A DNA stretch of 19,148 bases from Actinomycetota bacterium (GTDB lineage: Bacteria; Actinomycetota; Actinomycetes; S36-B12; UBA5976). The translations under genes and the position numbers were made by a program. The stretch covers positions 1 through 19,148 of the forward strand of contig JAFMIT010000020.1 of the NCBI GenBank assembly GCA_017853815.1, in the 5' to 3' direction. Positions within the stretch are counted from its first letter, which is position 1. Each line of letters opens with the position of its first letter. Positions 8,658 to 14,597 of this stretch are shown here, in pieces. The notes beneath the pieces were generated by a model. The model did not search any database. It was not told the DNA's origin and saw only the letters and a list, made by a program, of their open reading frames with translations.

Positions 8658-8694
8658 TAGTAGTAGTAATAGGTCCTGTGGATTCTGTGGATAA
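8658..8694. other. DnaA-trio unwinding element with two adjacent DnaA boxes
   Basis: Five trinucleotides TAG TAG TAG TAA TAG (8658-8672) are followed by a GC-rich GTCC (8673-8676), then a weak box TGTGGATTC (8677-8685) and a perfect box TGTGGATAA (8686-8694). The order trio / GC cluster / paired DnaA boxes in the same orientation is that of the basal unwinding element described for Bacillus subtilis oriC. It predicts that DnaA spreads from the boxes onto the trio strand and opens DNA toward lower coordinates, where the sequence (8622-8657) is fairly AT-rich. Confidence 0.75.
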
Positions 8695-8808
8695 CCCAGA
8701 TTCTTCGTCATTTTGTGAGGGAAATGCTGGGTGACGGATTGTGAAGAACCTTGTGGAGGACACGCAGGAAGCTTGTGGGGATCTGTGGACGAACTAGGGG
8801 GTCTACAA

Positions 8809-8822
8809 ATCTGTGCACAGAT
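8809..8822. repeat. Perfect 14-bp palindrome inside oriC
   Basis: ATCTGTGCACAGAT reads the same on both strands. Each half contains TGTG/CACA, like a DnaA box core placed head to head. It could bind a dimeric regulator or two DnaA molecules. Only its position in the box cluster supports a role. Confidence 0.5.
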
Positions 8823-8932
8823 GGACTGCTAGTTACCCACAGTTTCTGTTACTTCTGAGGCATTTGTGACACATGAGACGCTAGTTATCCACAACTTGTC
8901 CCCAGTTGGGGATTGGACAAAATTTGAAACGA

Positions 8933-10372
8933 TTATCGAGCGTGCGAGCGGATACGTTGCGTCAATTCGGCGACTTGGTTGTAAACAATCCGTTGTTCAG
9001 CCATCAAAGTACGAATCTTTCGATCCGCATGCATCACGGTGGTGTGGTCACGGTTGCCGAATTGCTGCCCAATTTTCGGAAGCGACAAGTCTGTAAGCTC
9101 GCGGCACAGGTACATGGCCATCTGTCGCGCCTGGACGAAGTCCTTCTCACGGCTATTTCCACACAGGTCGTCGAGAGTTACCCCGAAGAACGTCGCCGTG
9201 ACTTCCATGATGACCGAGGCAGTGATCTCTGGACCGGCCTGATCTGTAATGAGATCCCGAAGAACCATTTCGGCCATCTGCCGGTCGGCTGGTTGTTTGT
9301 TGAGGTTCGCCCACGCAGTGACGCGGATGAGCGCACCCTCGAGCTCACGAATGTTCGTCGAAATCTTCGAGGCGATGTATTCAAGAACGTCGCCAGGAAC
9401 ACTCAACCTCTCCTGGAGGGTCTTCTTTCGCAGAATTGCAATACGGGTCTCAAGGTCGGGCGGCTGAATGTCGATGATGAAGCCAGACGCGAATCGAGAA
9501 CGCATCCGATCTTCAAAATCTTGAAGCTGCTTCGGAGGCAAGTCCGACGTGATAACGAGCTGCTTGTTGGCATTGTGCAAAGTGTTAAACGTGTGGAAGA
9601 ACTCTTCCTGAGTTTGAACCTTGCCACTTAAGAACTGAATGTCATCGACGAGCAAAACGTCAATATCCCTGTATTTCTTTTGGAATTGAGCAGATTTGTC
9701 ATCGCGGATGGAGTTAATGAATTCGTTGGTGAATTCTTCAGACGAGACGTAGCGAACGCGCTTGCCGCGATAAAGGCTGCGGGTGTAATTACCGATCGCG
9801 TGCAGAAGATGCGTTTTTCCAAGACCAGACTCACCGTAGATAAATAGCGGGTTGTACGACTGGCCCGGCTTTTCGGCGACAGTTTCGGCCGCCGCTGCAG
9901 CGAAGCGGTTCGTGGCACCTTTAACGAAAGTGTCGAAGGTGTACTTCGGGTTGAGCCGGGTGGCCTCGTCGCGACCGTCGGCAGTGATTGAAGCTTCGGG
10001 GCTAGGTTCAGGGATGCTGTACACCTCGTCAGCCACTGCGTCGGCAGCAATGTCATCAAGCGCAGCAATTTCAGGATCAATACTGAAAGCCATGCGAATG
10101 GGTCGGCCAAACGCAGTGGTCAAGGCTGCCGAAACGGCAGGCTGGTACCGGGATTCGAGGACCAAGCGCGTGAACTCGTTCGGCACCGCAATAAGTAAGG
10201 TGTCTTCGATCAGGACAAGTGGTTTGGTGAGGTTGACGAAGGCCCGCTGCTGCGAGTCCACCGATCCGGTTGCAAACGCCTGATCCAACGCCTGTGACCA
10301 CACAGTCGCGAGCATCGCCGCGTCAGGCTGGCCAACCGCTGCCGCACCGGCTGAGGTGAGGTTCTCCGTCAT
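8933..10372 (-). CDS. dnaA: Chromosomal replication initiator protein DnaA
   Basis: AAA+ initiator that binds DnaA boxes and melts oriC. 479 residues from ATG 10372, with AAAGGAG six bases upstream. Domain I spans about 15-95, and a short acidic and proline-containing linker (domain II) about 98-140. Domain III begins at NPKYTFDTFV, with Walker A GESGLGKT (180-187) and Walker B LLVDDIQFL (240-248). Domain IV has the DnaA signature helix region with RDHTTVMHADRKI near the C-terminus. Domain II is short compared with Streptomyces. The upstream promoter is flanked by DnaA boxes (10405-10425 and 10482-10490), which suggests autoregulation, as known for other dnaA genes. Confidence 0.98.
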   Translation of the reverse strand: MTENLTSAGAAAVGQPDAAMLATVWSQALDQAFATGSVDSQQRAFVNLTKPLVLIEDTLLIAVPNEFTRLVLESRYQPAVSAALTTAFGRPIRMAFSIDPEIAALDDIAADAVADEVYSIPEPSPEASITADGRDEATRLNPKYTFDTFVKGATNRFAAAAAETVAEKPGQSYNPLFIYGESGLGKTHLLHAIGNYTRSLYRGKRVRYVSSEEFTNEFINSIRDDKSAQFQKKYRDIDVLLVDDIQFLSGKVQTQEEFFHTFNTLHNANKQLVITSDLPPKQLQDFEDRMRSRFASGFIIDIQPPDLETRIAILRKKTLQERLSVPGDVLEYIASKISTNIRELEGALIRVTAWANLNKQPADRQMAEMVLRDLITDQAGPEITASVIMEVTATFFGVTLDDLCGNSREKDFVQARQMAMYLCRELTDLSLPKIGQQFGNRDHTTVMHADRKIRTLMAEQRIVYNQVAELTQRIRSHAR

Positions 10373-10404
10373 TACTCACTCCTTTCACATCAGTCACAAG
10401 AGAC

Positions 10405-10567
10405 TCGTCCACAACACTATCCACAGGTTGTGGGTGGAGGGGTGGCGGACTCTAGGCTGCTGATCGAGCCATTGGCAAGAGTTGTCCACAGGCTGAAAAT
10501 CCGGTTTTAAGCGTGAAAAGCTAGTCTTGAGGAAAATGCAGCTTTTATGCGATCCTCACTATCCACA
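10405..10567. promoter_or_regulatory. Second DnaA-box cluster, upstream of dnaA
   Basis: Four boxes in the dnaA/rpmH intergenic region, all in plus orientation: TCGTCCACA (10405-10413), CTATCCACA (10417-10425), TTGTCCACA (10482-10490) and CTATCCACA (10559-10567). The first two lie between the dnaA promoter and its start codon, the third is just upstream of the -35, and the fourth lies toward rpmH. They may control dnaA, and together with the cluster beyond dnaA they could form a two-part origin. Confidence 0.75.
10449..10478 (-). promoter_or_regulatory. Likely dnaA promoter
   Basis: On the minus strand, -35 TTGCCA (10473-10478) and -10 TAGAGT (10449-10454) are separated by 18 bp, about 75 bases before the dnaA start. 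TAGAGT resembles actinobacterial -10 boxes. A perfect DnaA box touches the upstream side of the -35. Confidence 0.5.
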
Positions 10568-10588
10568 AGGACAAATCGGACCTTCAGT

Positions 10589-10618
10589 TTGACCTCAGGC
10601 CGCTGTATCGCGTAATTT
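10589..10618 (+). promoter_or_regulatory. Possible rpmH operon promoter
   Basis: -35 TTGACC (10589-10594) and a -10-like TAATTT (10613-10618) with 18 bp between them, 46 bases before the rpmH start and 22 bases after a DnaA box. It is a moderate match; it is the best candidate for the long plus-strand operon. Confidence 0.45.
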
Positions 10619-10627
10619 TCGCCCGCT

Positions 10628-10644
10628 CAAAGGGATGCCCTTTG
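10628..10644 (+). repeat. Short inverted repeat in rpmH leader
   Basis: CAAAGGG (10628-10634) and CCCTTTG (10638-10644) around a three-base loop ATG. It lies between the promoter candidate and the rpmH ribosome binding site. The loop ATG is also the first codon of the long frame that becomes rnpA. The role is unknown. Confidence 0.4.
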
Positions 10645-10663
10645 CTCGTAGATGGAGAAAACC

Positions 10664-10801
10664 GTGTCGAAGCGCACATTCCAGCCGAATAACCGCCGTC
10701 GTGCGAAGACCCACGGCTTCCGTTTGCGTATGCGTACCCGTGCAGGTCGTGCAGTGCTTTCAGCACGCCGCCGCAAGGGCCGCGCTCGCCTGGCTGTCTG
10801 A
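10664..10801 (+). CDS. rpmH: 50S ribosomal protein L34
   Basis: 45 residues from a GTG at 10664 (GGAG six bases upstream): VSKRTFQPNNRRRAKTHGFR..., ending RKGRARLAV. This is a full and typical L34: small, very basic, with the conserved KRTFQPNNRRRAKTHGFRxRMxT core. It is the first gene of the plus-strand operon and is followed by rnpA seven bases after its stop. The rnpA frame runs open across the whole gene, so rpmH may lie nested in a longer rnpA frame. Confidence 0.97.
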   Translation: MSKRTFQPNNRRRAKTHGFRLRMRTRAGRAVLSARRRKGRARLAV

Positions 10802-10808
10802 TTCCGCT

Positions 10809-11144
10809 GTGCTGCCTCGTCAGCACCGGCTGAATAGAAGCGCCGACATTCGACACGTTCTGCGTCGAGGTCGGCGTTTTGCTATTTCCACGTCGGTCAT
10901 CAGTGTTGTGGTGAGATCAGATGAGCTTCCGAGCCGTTTGGCTGTGATTACGCCCAAAATCGTTGGTAATTCAGTGGTTCGACATCGAGTTGCCCGTGTG
11001 GTGAGGCACAGTTTCCACATGTTTCTCGTGAAACATCCTCTCAATATCGACGTGGTTTTCCGCGCACAAACAGGAGCTGATCAACTATCCGTCAGAGAGT
11101 GTGCAGAGCTTCTTGGTCGGGCACTAGCCAAGGTTGGCGCTTAA
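10809..11144 (+). CDS. rnpA: Ribonuclease P protein component
   Basis: Protein subunit of RNase P, which assists the catalytic RNA in trimming tRNA 5' ends. From GTG 10809 it is 111 residues: VLPRQHRLNRSADIRHVLRRGRR at the start, then the RNA-binding arginine motif KIVGNSVVRHRVARVVRH (50-67), which corresponds to the family's RNR motif with Ala in place of the usual Lys. The length is normal. No clear ribosome binding site precedes the GTG, so translation is probably coupled to rpmH, whose stop is seven bases earlier. The same frame is open back to ATG 10635, which would give 169 residues and enclose rpmH. A parS-like site (11020-11035) lies within the gene. Confidence 0.93.
   Translation: MLPRQHRLNRSADIRHVLRRGRRFAISTSVISVVVRSDELPSRLAVITPKIVGNSVVRHRVARVVRHSFHMFLVKHPLNIDVVFRAQTGADQLSVRECAELLGRALAKVGA
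11020..11035. other. parS-like site, one mismatch, inside rnpA
   Basis: TGTTTCTCGTGAAACA differs from the ParB-binding consensus TGTTTCACGTGAAACA at one base. The flanking A and T extend the symmetry. It encodes part of the RnpA C-terminal half, so either parS pressure or chance could produce it. Two better sites lie within 2.8 kb. Confidence 0.65.
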
Positions 11145-11147
11145 CAG

Positions 11148-11465
11148 ATGGCGAGTGCTTTAACCCAACTTTTCAATGCCGTGTGGACGAACGGCGTTGG
11201 CAAAGCACTTGCGTACTTACTGATTGCCCCAATCAAGGTGTATCAGTGGACTATCTCTCCATTGCTCGGAGATGTTTGCAGGTACCATCCCTCCTGTTCA
11301 AAATACGCCGTCGGCGTGCTCAAAGTGCATGGCCCTTTTAAAGGTCTGTTTTTGACCGCCTATCGGTTGGTGCGCTGCACTCCGTTTACGCGAGGCGGAC
11401 TTGATCCGGTTCCTGAACGTGGCCACTGGCGCCCTACGATTTTGCCGAATGGTCAACCTCGTTGA
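11148..11465 (+). CDS. yidD: Membrane protein insertion efficiency factor YidD
   Basis: 105 residues. It has the YidD pattern: an amphipathic N-terminus (YLLIAPIKVYQWTISPLLG), C-RYHPSC-SKYA (Cys44, Cys50), then HGPFKGLFLTAYRLVRCTPF (Cys77) and GGLDPVP. YidD is a small membrane-associated protein thought to help YidC insert proteins; its exact action is not settled. The ATG lies three bases after the rnpA stop, and yidC follows 21 bases later, the standard rpmH-rnpA-yidD-yidC order. Confidence 0.95.
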   Translation: MASALTQLFNAVWTNGVGKALAYLLIAPIKVYQWTISPLLGDVCRYHPSCSKYAVGVLKVHGPFKGLFLTAYRLVRCTPFTRGGLDPVPERGHWRPTILPNGQPR

Positions 11466-11486
11466 TCACCACTGACTGGAGTACTT

Positions 11487-12416
11487 GTGTTTGATTTCAT
11501 CCTCAATCCTTTGAAGCTCGTGGTTTCGTGGATTTTGGTTCAATTTCATGCGGTGCTTGCGCCAGTCCTTGGTAATGGCACTGGTGTGACCTGGGCGCTG
11601 TCGATTGTTGGTTTGGTGCTAGTCATTCGCATCATGCTGATTCCACTGTTTGTGAAGCAAATTAAGGCGCAGCGAAACCTGCAGTTGATCCAACCGCAGA
11701 TGAAAGAAATTCAGACGAAGTACGCAGGCGATCGTGAGCGTCAATCTCAAGAAATGATGAAGTTGTACCAGGACACTGGCACAAATCCTTTTTCTTCCTG
11801 CTTGCCACTTTTGCTGCAATCTCCAATCTTTTTCGCGCTTTTTTCGGTTTTGCAAGGAATTGCAGCACCAAATGCTGAAGGTGTTTTCAAGTGGGATCAA
11901 TACGCCCATCTTCTAGATTTGGCACACGAAGCAACACTGTTTAACGTGCCGTTGTACGCGACGTTCATGGGCGCAGACGAAACCGGTTCGGCAGCTCAGG
12001 CGACCCGCATTCTGGCAATGTGTTTGGTCGTTTTGATGACCATCACAACGTTCATCACTCAGCGACAGTTGATTGTGAAAAATGTGGCTGCAGACAACCC
12101 GATTGTTCAGCAGCAAAAAATCCTTCTCTATGTCTTTCCATTCATGTTTGCGATTGGTGGCGTCGGCTTCCCGATTGGTGTGTTGATCTACTGGTCGACA
12201 ACCAACTTGTGGTCGATGGGACAGCAGTTCTGGGTGATTCGCAACAACCCATCGCCTGGTACACCTGCACATGCGGCCTACGAAGCTCGTAAGGCAGCCA
12301 AGGCAGCGAAGAAGGGCTTAGCGACGGGGTCGGCCGCGGCAGAAGAGTCAGAACAAGACTCAGGTCCGCAGCGCGTTCAACCTAAACGCCAGCCTCGATC
12401 GAAGCGCAAGAAGTAG
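11487..12416 (+). CDS. yidC: Membrane protein insertase YidC
   Basis: Oxa1/YidC/Alb3 insertase, 309 residues from GTG 11487 (GGAG five bases upstream). It has the short Gram-positive form, without the large periplasmic domain of proteobacteria. Transmembrane segments lie at about 35-58 (with the groove arginine Arg48 in LVIRIMLIPLFV), 102-122 (FSSCLPLLLQSPIFFALFSV), about 173-192 and about 213-235 (FPFMFAIGGVGFPIGVLIYW). The C-tail is long and basic (about 250-309, KAAKAAKKG...KRQPRSKRKK), as in actinobacteria, and may contact the ribosome. The start is weakly hydrophobic, with no lipobox. Confidence 0.97.
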   Translation: MFDFILNPLKLVVSWILVQFHAVLAPVLGNGTGVTWALSIVGLVLVIRIMLIPLFVKQIKAQRNLQLIQPQMKEIQTKYAGDRERQSQEMMKLYQDTGTNPFSSCLPLLLQSPIFFALFSVLQGIAAPNAEGVFKWDQYAHLLDLAHEATLFNVPLYATFMGADETGSAAQATRILAMCLVVLMTITTFITQRQLIVKNVAADNPIVQQQKILLYVFPFMFAIGGVGFPIGVLIYWSTTNLWSMGQQFWVIRNNPSPGTPAHAAYEARKAAKAAKKGLATGSAAAEESEQDSGPQRVQPKRQPRSKRKK

Positions 12417-12485
12417 TCCACAACCTTGCGTTTGTGAAGAAAAACCACAGATTCCCCGCTTGCGGGTTTACACAAAGGAACATTT

Positions 12486-12959
12486 ATGTCTGAAAAGTTG
12501 ACAGTCGCTGACCTCGAAAAAGAAGGCGACATTGCTGCCGATTACCTAGAGGCGCTTCTCGATATCGCTGAACTTGGTGGCGACATCGACATGGACGTCG
12601 AAGGTGAGCGCGCGCTCGTCGCCATTGTTGGTGAAGATCTCGGCCAGTTGGTGGGCAAGCGTGGTGAGGTGCTTGACGCACTTCAGGAACTCACTCGCCT
12701 AGCTGTGACGCGTGAGACCGGAAACCGTAGCCGCCTGATGCTCGATGTAGCTGGTCATCGCGAGAAGCGTCGCGCAGAGCTCTCAGAAATCGGTACAAAA
12801 GCCGCTAAGAAGGCTCAAGAAACCGGTGAATCTGTGAAGTTGCAGCCTATGAATCCATACGAGCGCAAGATCGTTCACGATGCAATTGCTGCTGCTGGTG
12901 CTGCTTCTGAGTCTGAAGGCGAAGAGCCACGCCGTTACATCGTGGTGACCGCAAGCTAA
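12486..12959 (+). CDS. jag: KH/R3H RNA-binding protein (Jag/KhpB family)
   Basis: 157 residues, RNA-binding protein. The KH-type domain covers about 15-90 with the GKRG loop (57-60) in GEDLGQLVGKRGEVLDALQEL. The R3H domain covers about 92-157, with Arg127 and His131 in PYERKIVHDAI. The Jag-N domain of firmicutes is absent, as usual in actinobacteria. Position after yidC is conserved. The ATG follows AAAGGAA at about seven bases. Its stop overlaps the rsmG start (TAATG). The 69 bases before it hold only a short GC hairpin (12455-12466). The family is linked to cell-wall synthesis and division control in other Gram-positives; the role here is inferred. Confidence 0.93.
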   Translation: MSEKLTVADLEKEGDIAADYLEALLDIAELGGDIDMDVEGERALVAIVGEDLGQLVGKRGEVLDALQELTRLAVTRETGNRSRLMLDVAGHREKRRAELSEIGTKAAKKAQETGESVKLQPMNPYERKIVHDAIAAAGAASESEGEEPRRYIVVTAS

Positions 12960-13609
12960 TGAACGCGGAGGAAGCTTCTGTTTCACGTGAAACAGAAGCC
13001 GCTGCTAAGGCTGCTGAACGTTGGTCGGCAGCCTTTCCGCTTCTGGAGCGCTACCACGGCTGGCTGATTGGCGCCGGTGTGGAGCGTGGCCTAGTCGGAC
13101 CGCGAGAAGTTGAGCGCATGTGGGATCGCCACATCAACAATTCTGCTGTGCTTTCTGAGGCGGTCACCGAGAACGCGACTGTGATTGATGTTGGTTCTGG
13201 TGCTGGCCTTCCCGGGATTCCATTGGCGATTGTGCGACCAGACCTCAAAGTCACACTTCTTGAGCCTTTGCAGCGTCGGGTGGATTTCTTGCAGGAAACG
13301 GTTGATGATCTCGGACTTCACGAGCGTGTCTTTGTGATTCGCGGTCGAGCCGAGGATCTGAAGGACGTTCAGGCTGAGGTGGTGACGTCTCGGGCGGTGG
13401 CTGCTTTGCCGAAGCTGCTTGGATGGTGCTGGCCCCTGGTGGCTCCTGGCGGAGAAATCATTGCTCTTAAAGGTGCTCAAGCTGCTGCGGAAGTGACTGC
13501 CGCTGCGAACTACCTCCGGAAAAAGCAGTTGCAAGCACGCATTGAGACTGTTGGCGCTGGCCTGGTCGAACCATTAACGACCCTGGTTCGGATCCGAAAG
13601 ATTACCTAG
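12959..13609 (+). CDS. rsmG: 16S rRNA (guanine-N7) methyltransferase RsmG
   Basis: SAM-dependent methyltransferase (GidB) that methylates a guanine in the 530 loop of 16S rRNA, 216 residues. It has the SAM-binding motif VIDVGSGAGLPGIP (75-88), LLEPLQRRVDFL (about 100-111) and the VVTSRAVAALPKLL stretch. The ATG overlaps the jag stop by one base. The first residues, EASVSRETEAA, are shaped by the parS site in the DNA (12974-12999), which lies inside codons 6-14. Loss of this enzyme gives low-level streptomycin resistance in several bacteria. It is intact here. Confidence 0.96.
   Translation: MNAEEASVSRETEAAAKAAERWSAAFPLLERYHGWLIGAGVERGLVGPREVERMWDRHINNSAVLSEAVTENATVIDVGSGAGLPGIPLAIVRPDLKVTLLEPLQRRVDFLQETVDDLGLHERVFVIRGRAEDLKDVQAEVVTSRAVAALPKLLGWCWPLVAPGGEIIALKGAQAAAEVTAAANYLRKKQLQARIETVGAGLVEPLTTLVRIRKIT
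12974..12999. other. parS: parS site in a 26-bp perfect palindrome
   Basis: The core TGTTTCACGTGAAACA (12979-12994) matches the ParB-binding consensus exactly, and the symmetry continues five more bases on each side to make a perfect 26-bp palindrome. It lies in the first codons of rsmG, about 1.6 kb before parB and about 4.3 kb from the DnaA-trio element. It should be the main ParB loading site in this window. Confidence 0.95.
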
Positions 13610-13730
13610 CCCGCAGGATCGAGTCCTAACCCGTGGACGAACTAGTCCGCGTTGACCCTTCCCTAAATGAGGGGGTGGAAGTCCTTGGCCCAGAGTGGCA
13701 GACTCCGCCCGCTTAACCAGAAAGAAGACC

Positions 13731-14597
13731 ATGTCCGACGAAGTTTCACGTGAAACAGTGGCTACAGCGCCACTTCCACGGCCAACAAAGACCCGCATCT
13801 TCACTGTGGCGAACCAAAAAGGTGGCGTGGGTAAGACGACCACAACCGTAAATATGGCGGCTGCGCTGGCGTCTGAAGGCTTCCAGGTATTGGTTATTGA
13901 CCTTGATCCTCAAGGTAACGCGTCGACCGCTCTGGCCGTAGATCACCGTGAAGGTGTGCTGGATGTGTATTCCGCCCTCGTTGACGGAGTACCGCTTGCT
14001 GACGTCGTGCAGCCGGTTCCTCATACCCCAAACCTTTGGTGTGCACCCGCGACCATCGACCTTGCTGGTGCGGAAATCGAGCTTGTCTCCCTCGTAGCAC
14101 GAGAAAGTCGGCTCATCCGCGCCATTAACGCCTATCAGGCGGCTCACAACGAAAAGCACGGTCAACCACTGGATTACATCTTCATTGATTGCCCTCCTAG
14201 CCTTGGTCTCCTCACGATTAACGCGCTCGTGGCGGCTCGTGAAGTCCTGATTCCGATTCAGTGCGAGTACTACGCCCTCGAAGGACTTGGCCAGCTTCGC
14301 AAGACTGTTGAGCTCATTCGAGACAATCTGAACCCAGCTCTCCACATCAGCGCCATCCTGCTCACGATGTACGACGGCCGTACTCGCCTCAGCCAGGACG
14401 TGGCAGATCTTGTGCGCCAGTCATTCGCCGAGGTGGTGCTCAGCACTGTTATTCCGCGGTCTGTGCGCATTTCAGAAGCTCCAAGCAACCAACAAACCGT
14501 TCTCGGCTATGACCCAACATCGACGGGTGCCGAGGCCTACATCTCCGCGGGTCGAGAGCTCGCTCAACGCATTGAAGTCGGACAGGTGAGCGAGTAG
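13731..14597 (+). CDS. parA: Chromosome-partitioning ATPase ParA (Soj)
   Basis: Walker-type ATPase that moves ParB-parS complexes, 288 residues from ATG 13731. It has the deviant Walker A KGGVGKT (30-36) in VANQKGGVGKTTTTVN, LVIDLDPQGN after it, FIDCPPSLG later, and IPRSVRISEAPSNQQ near the end. A longer start at GTG 13695 is possible but has no ribosome binding site. ATG 13731 has only a weak AGAAAGAAG. A second parS site (13743-13756) lies in codons 5-9, giving the same VSRET residues as in RsmG. The 121 bases before the gene hold a short GC stem (13632-13651) and no clear promoter. parB follows with a one-base overlap. Confidence 0.96.
   Translation: MSDEVSRETVATAPLPRPTKTRIFTVANQKGGVGKTTTTVNMAAALASEGFQVLVIDLDPQGNASTALAVDHREGVLDVYSALVDGVPLADVVQPVPHTPNLWCAPATIDLAGAEIELVSLVARESRLIRAINAYQAAHNEKHGQPLDYIFIDCPPSLGLLTINALVAAREVLIPIQCEYYALEGLGQLRKTVELIRDNLNPALHISAILLTMYDGRTRLSQDVADLVRQSFAEVVLSTVIPRSVRISEAPSNQQTVLGYDPTSTGAEAYISAGRELAQRIEVGQVSE
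13743..13756. other. parS: parS site at the start of parA
   Basis: GTTTCACGTGAAAC is the full 14-bp ParB-binding core. The outer flank is A...A, so the 16-bp form has one mismatch. It lies 13-26 bases into parA, 764 bp from the rsmG site, so ParB bound here could also affect parAB expression. Confidence 0.9.

Larger units (their letters stand above)
8472..8932. other. oriC: oriC candidate between dnaA and the vWA gene
   Basis: 461 bases without a real gene, holding a cluster of DnaA boxes. Perfect or near-perfect copies of TTATCCACA/TTGTCCACA: 8605-8613 (TTGTCCACA, plus), 8686-8694 (TGTGGATAA, minus), 8885-8893 (TTATCCACA, plus). One-mismatch copies: 8784-8792 (TGTGGACGA, minus), 8833-8841 (TTACCCACA, plus), 8896-8904 (TTGTCCCCA, plus). 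A weaker copy lies at 8677-8685. A DnaA-trio run is at 8658-8672 and a perfect palindrome at 8809-8822. This is the usual actinobacterial oriC position, next to the dnaA 3' end. Three short hairpins (8491-8504, 8515-8528, 8536-8554) lie on the vWA side. Confidence 0.85.

Noticed and set aside
8472..8711. Upstream extension of the vWA frame to ATG 8711 (283 residues)
   Set aside because: It translates the origin repeats and DnaA boxes into low-complexity sequence; the vWA domain begins right after ATG 8471, which has a ribosome binding site.
8896..8920. TTGTCC/GGACAA and CCCC/GGGG after dnaA as its terminator
   Set aside because: Short competing stems and no U-run on the minus strand; more likely part of the box cluster. 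A real dnaA terminator is not visible.
12455..12466. CCCGC-TT-GCGGG before jag as a terminator
   Set aside because: The two-base loop is too tight to form the full stem and no U-run follows; the operon is expected to continue.
8785..13645. Exact 13-base repeat GTGGACGAACTAG at 8785-8797 and 13633-13645
   Set aside because: A few 13-base matches are expected by chance in a window this long. It only suggests a weak extra DnaA box at the second place.
13695..13730. Longer parA start at GTG 13695
   Set aside because: No ribosome binding site, and the extra residues (MADSARLTRKKT) are not typical of ParA; ATG 13731 gives the usual start.
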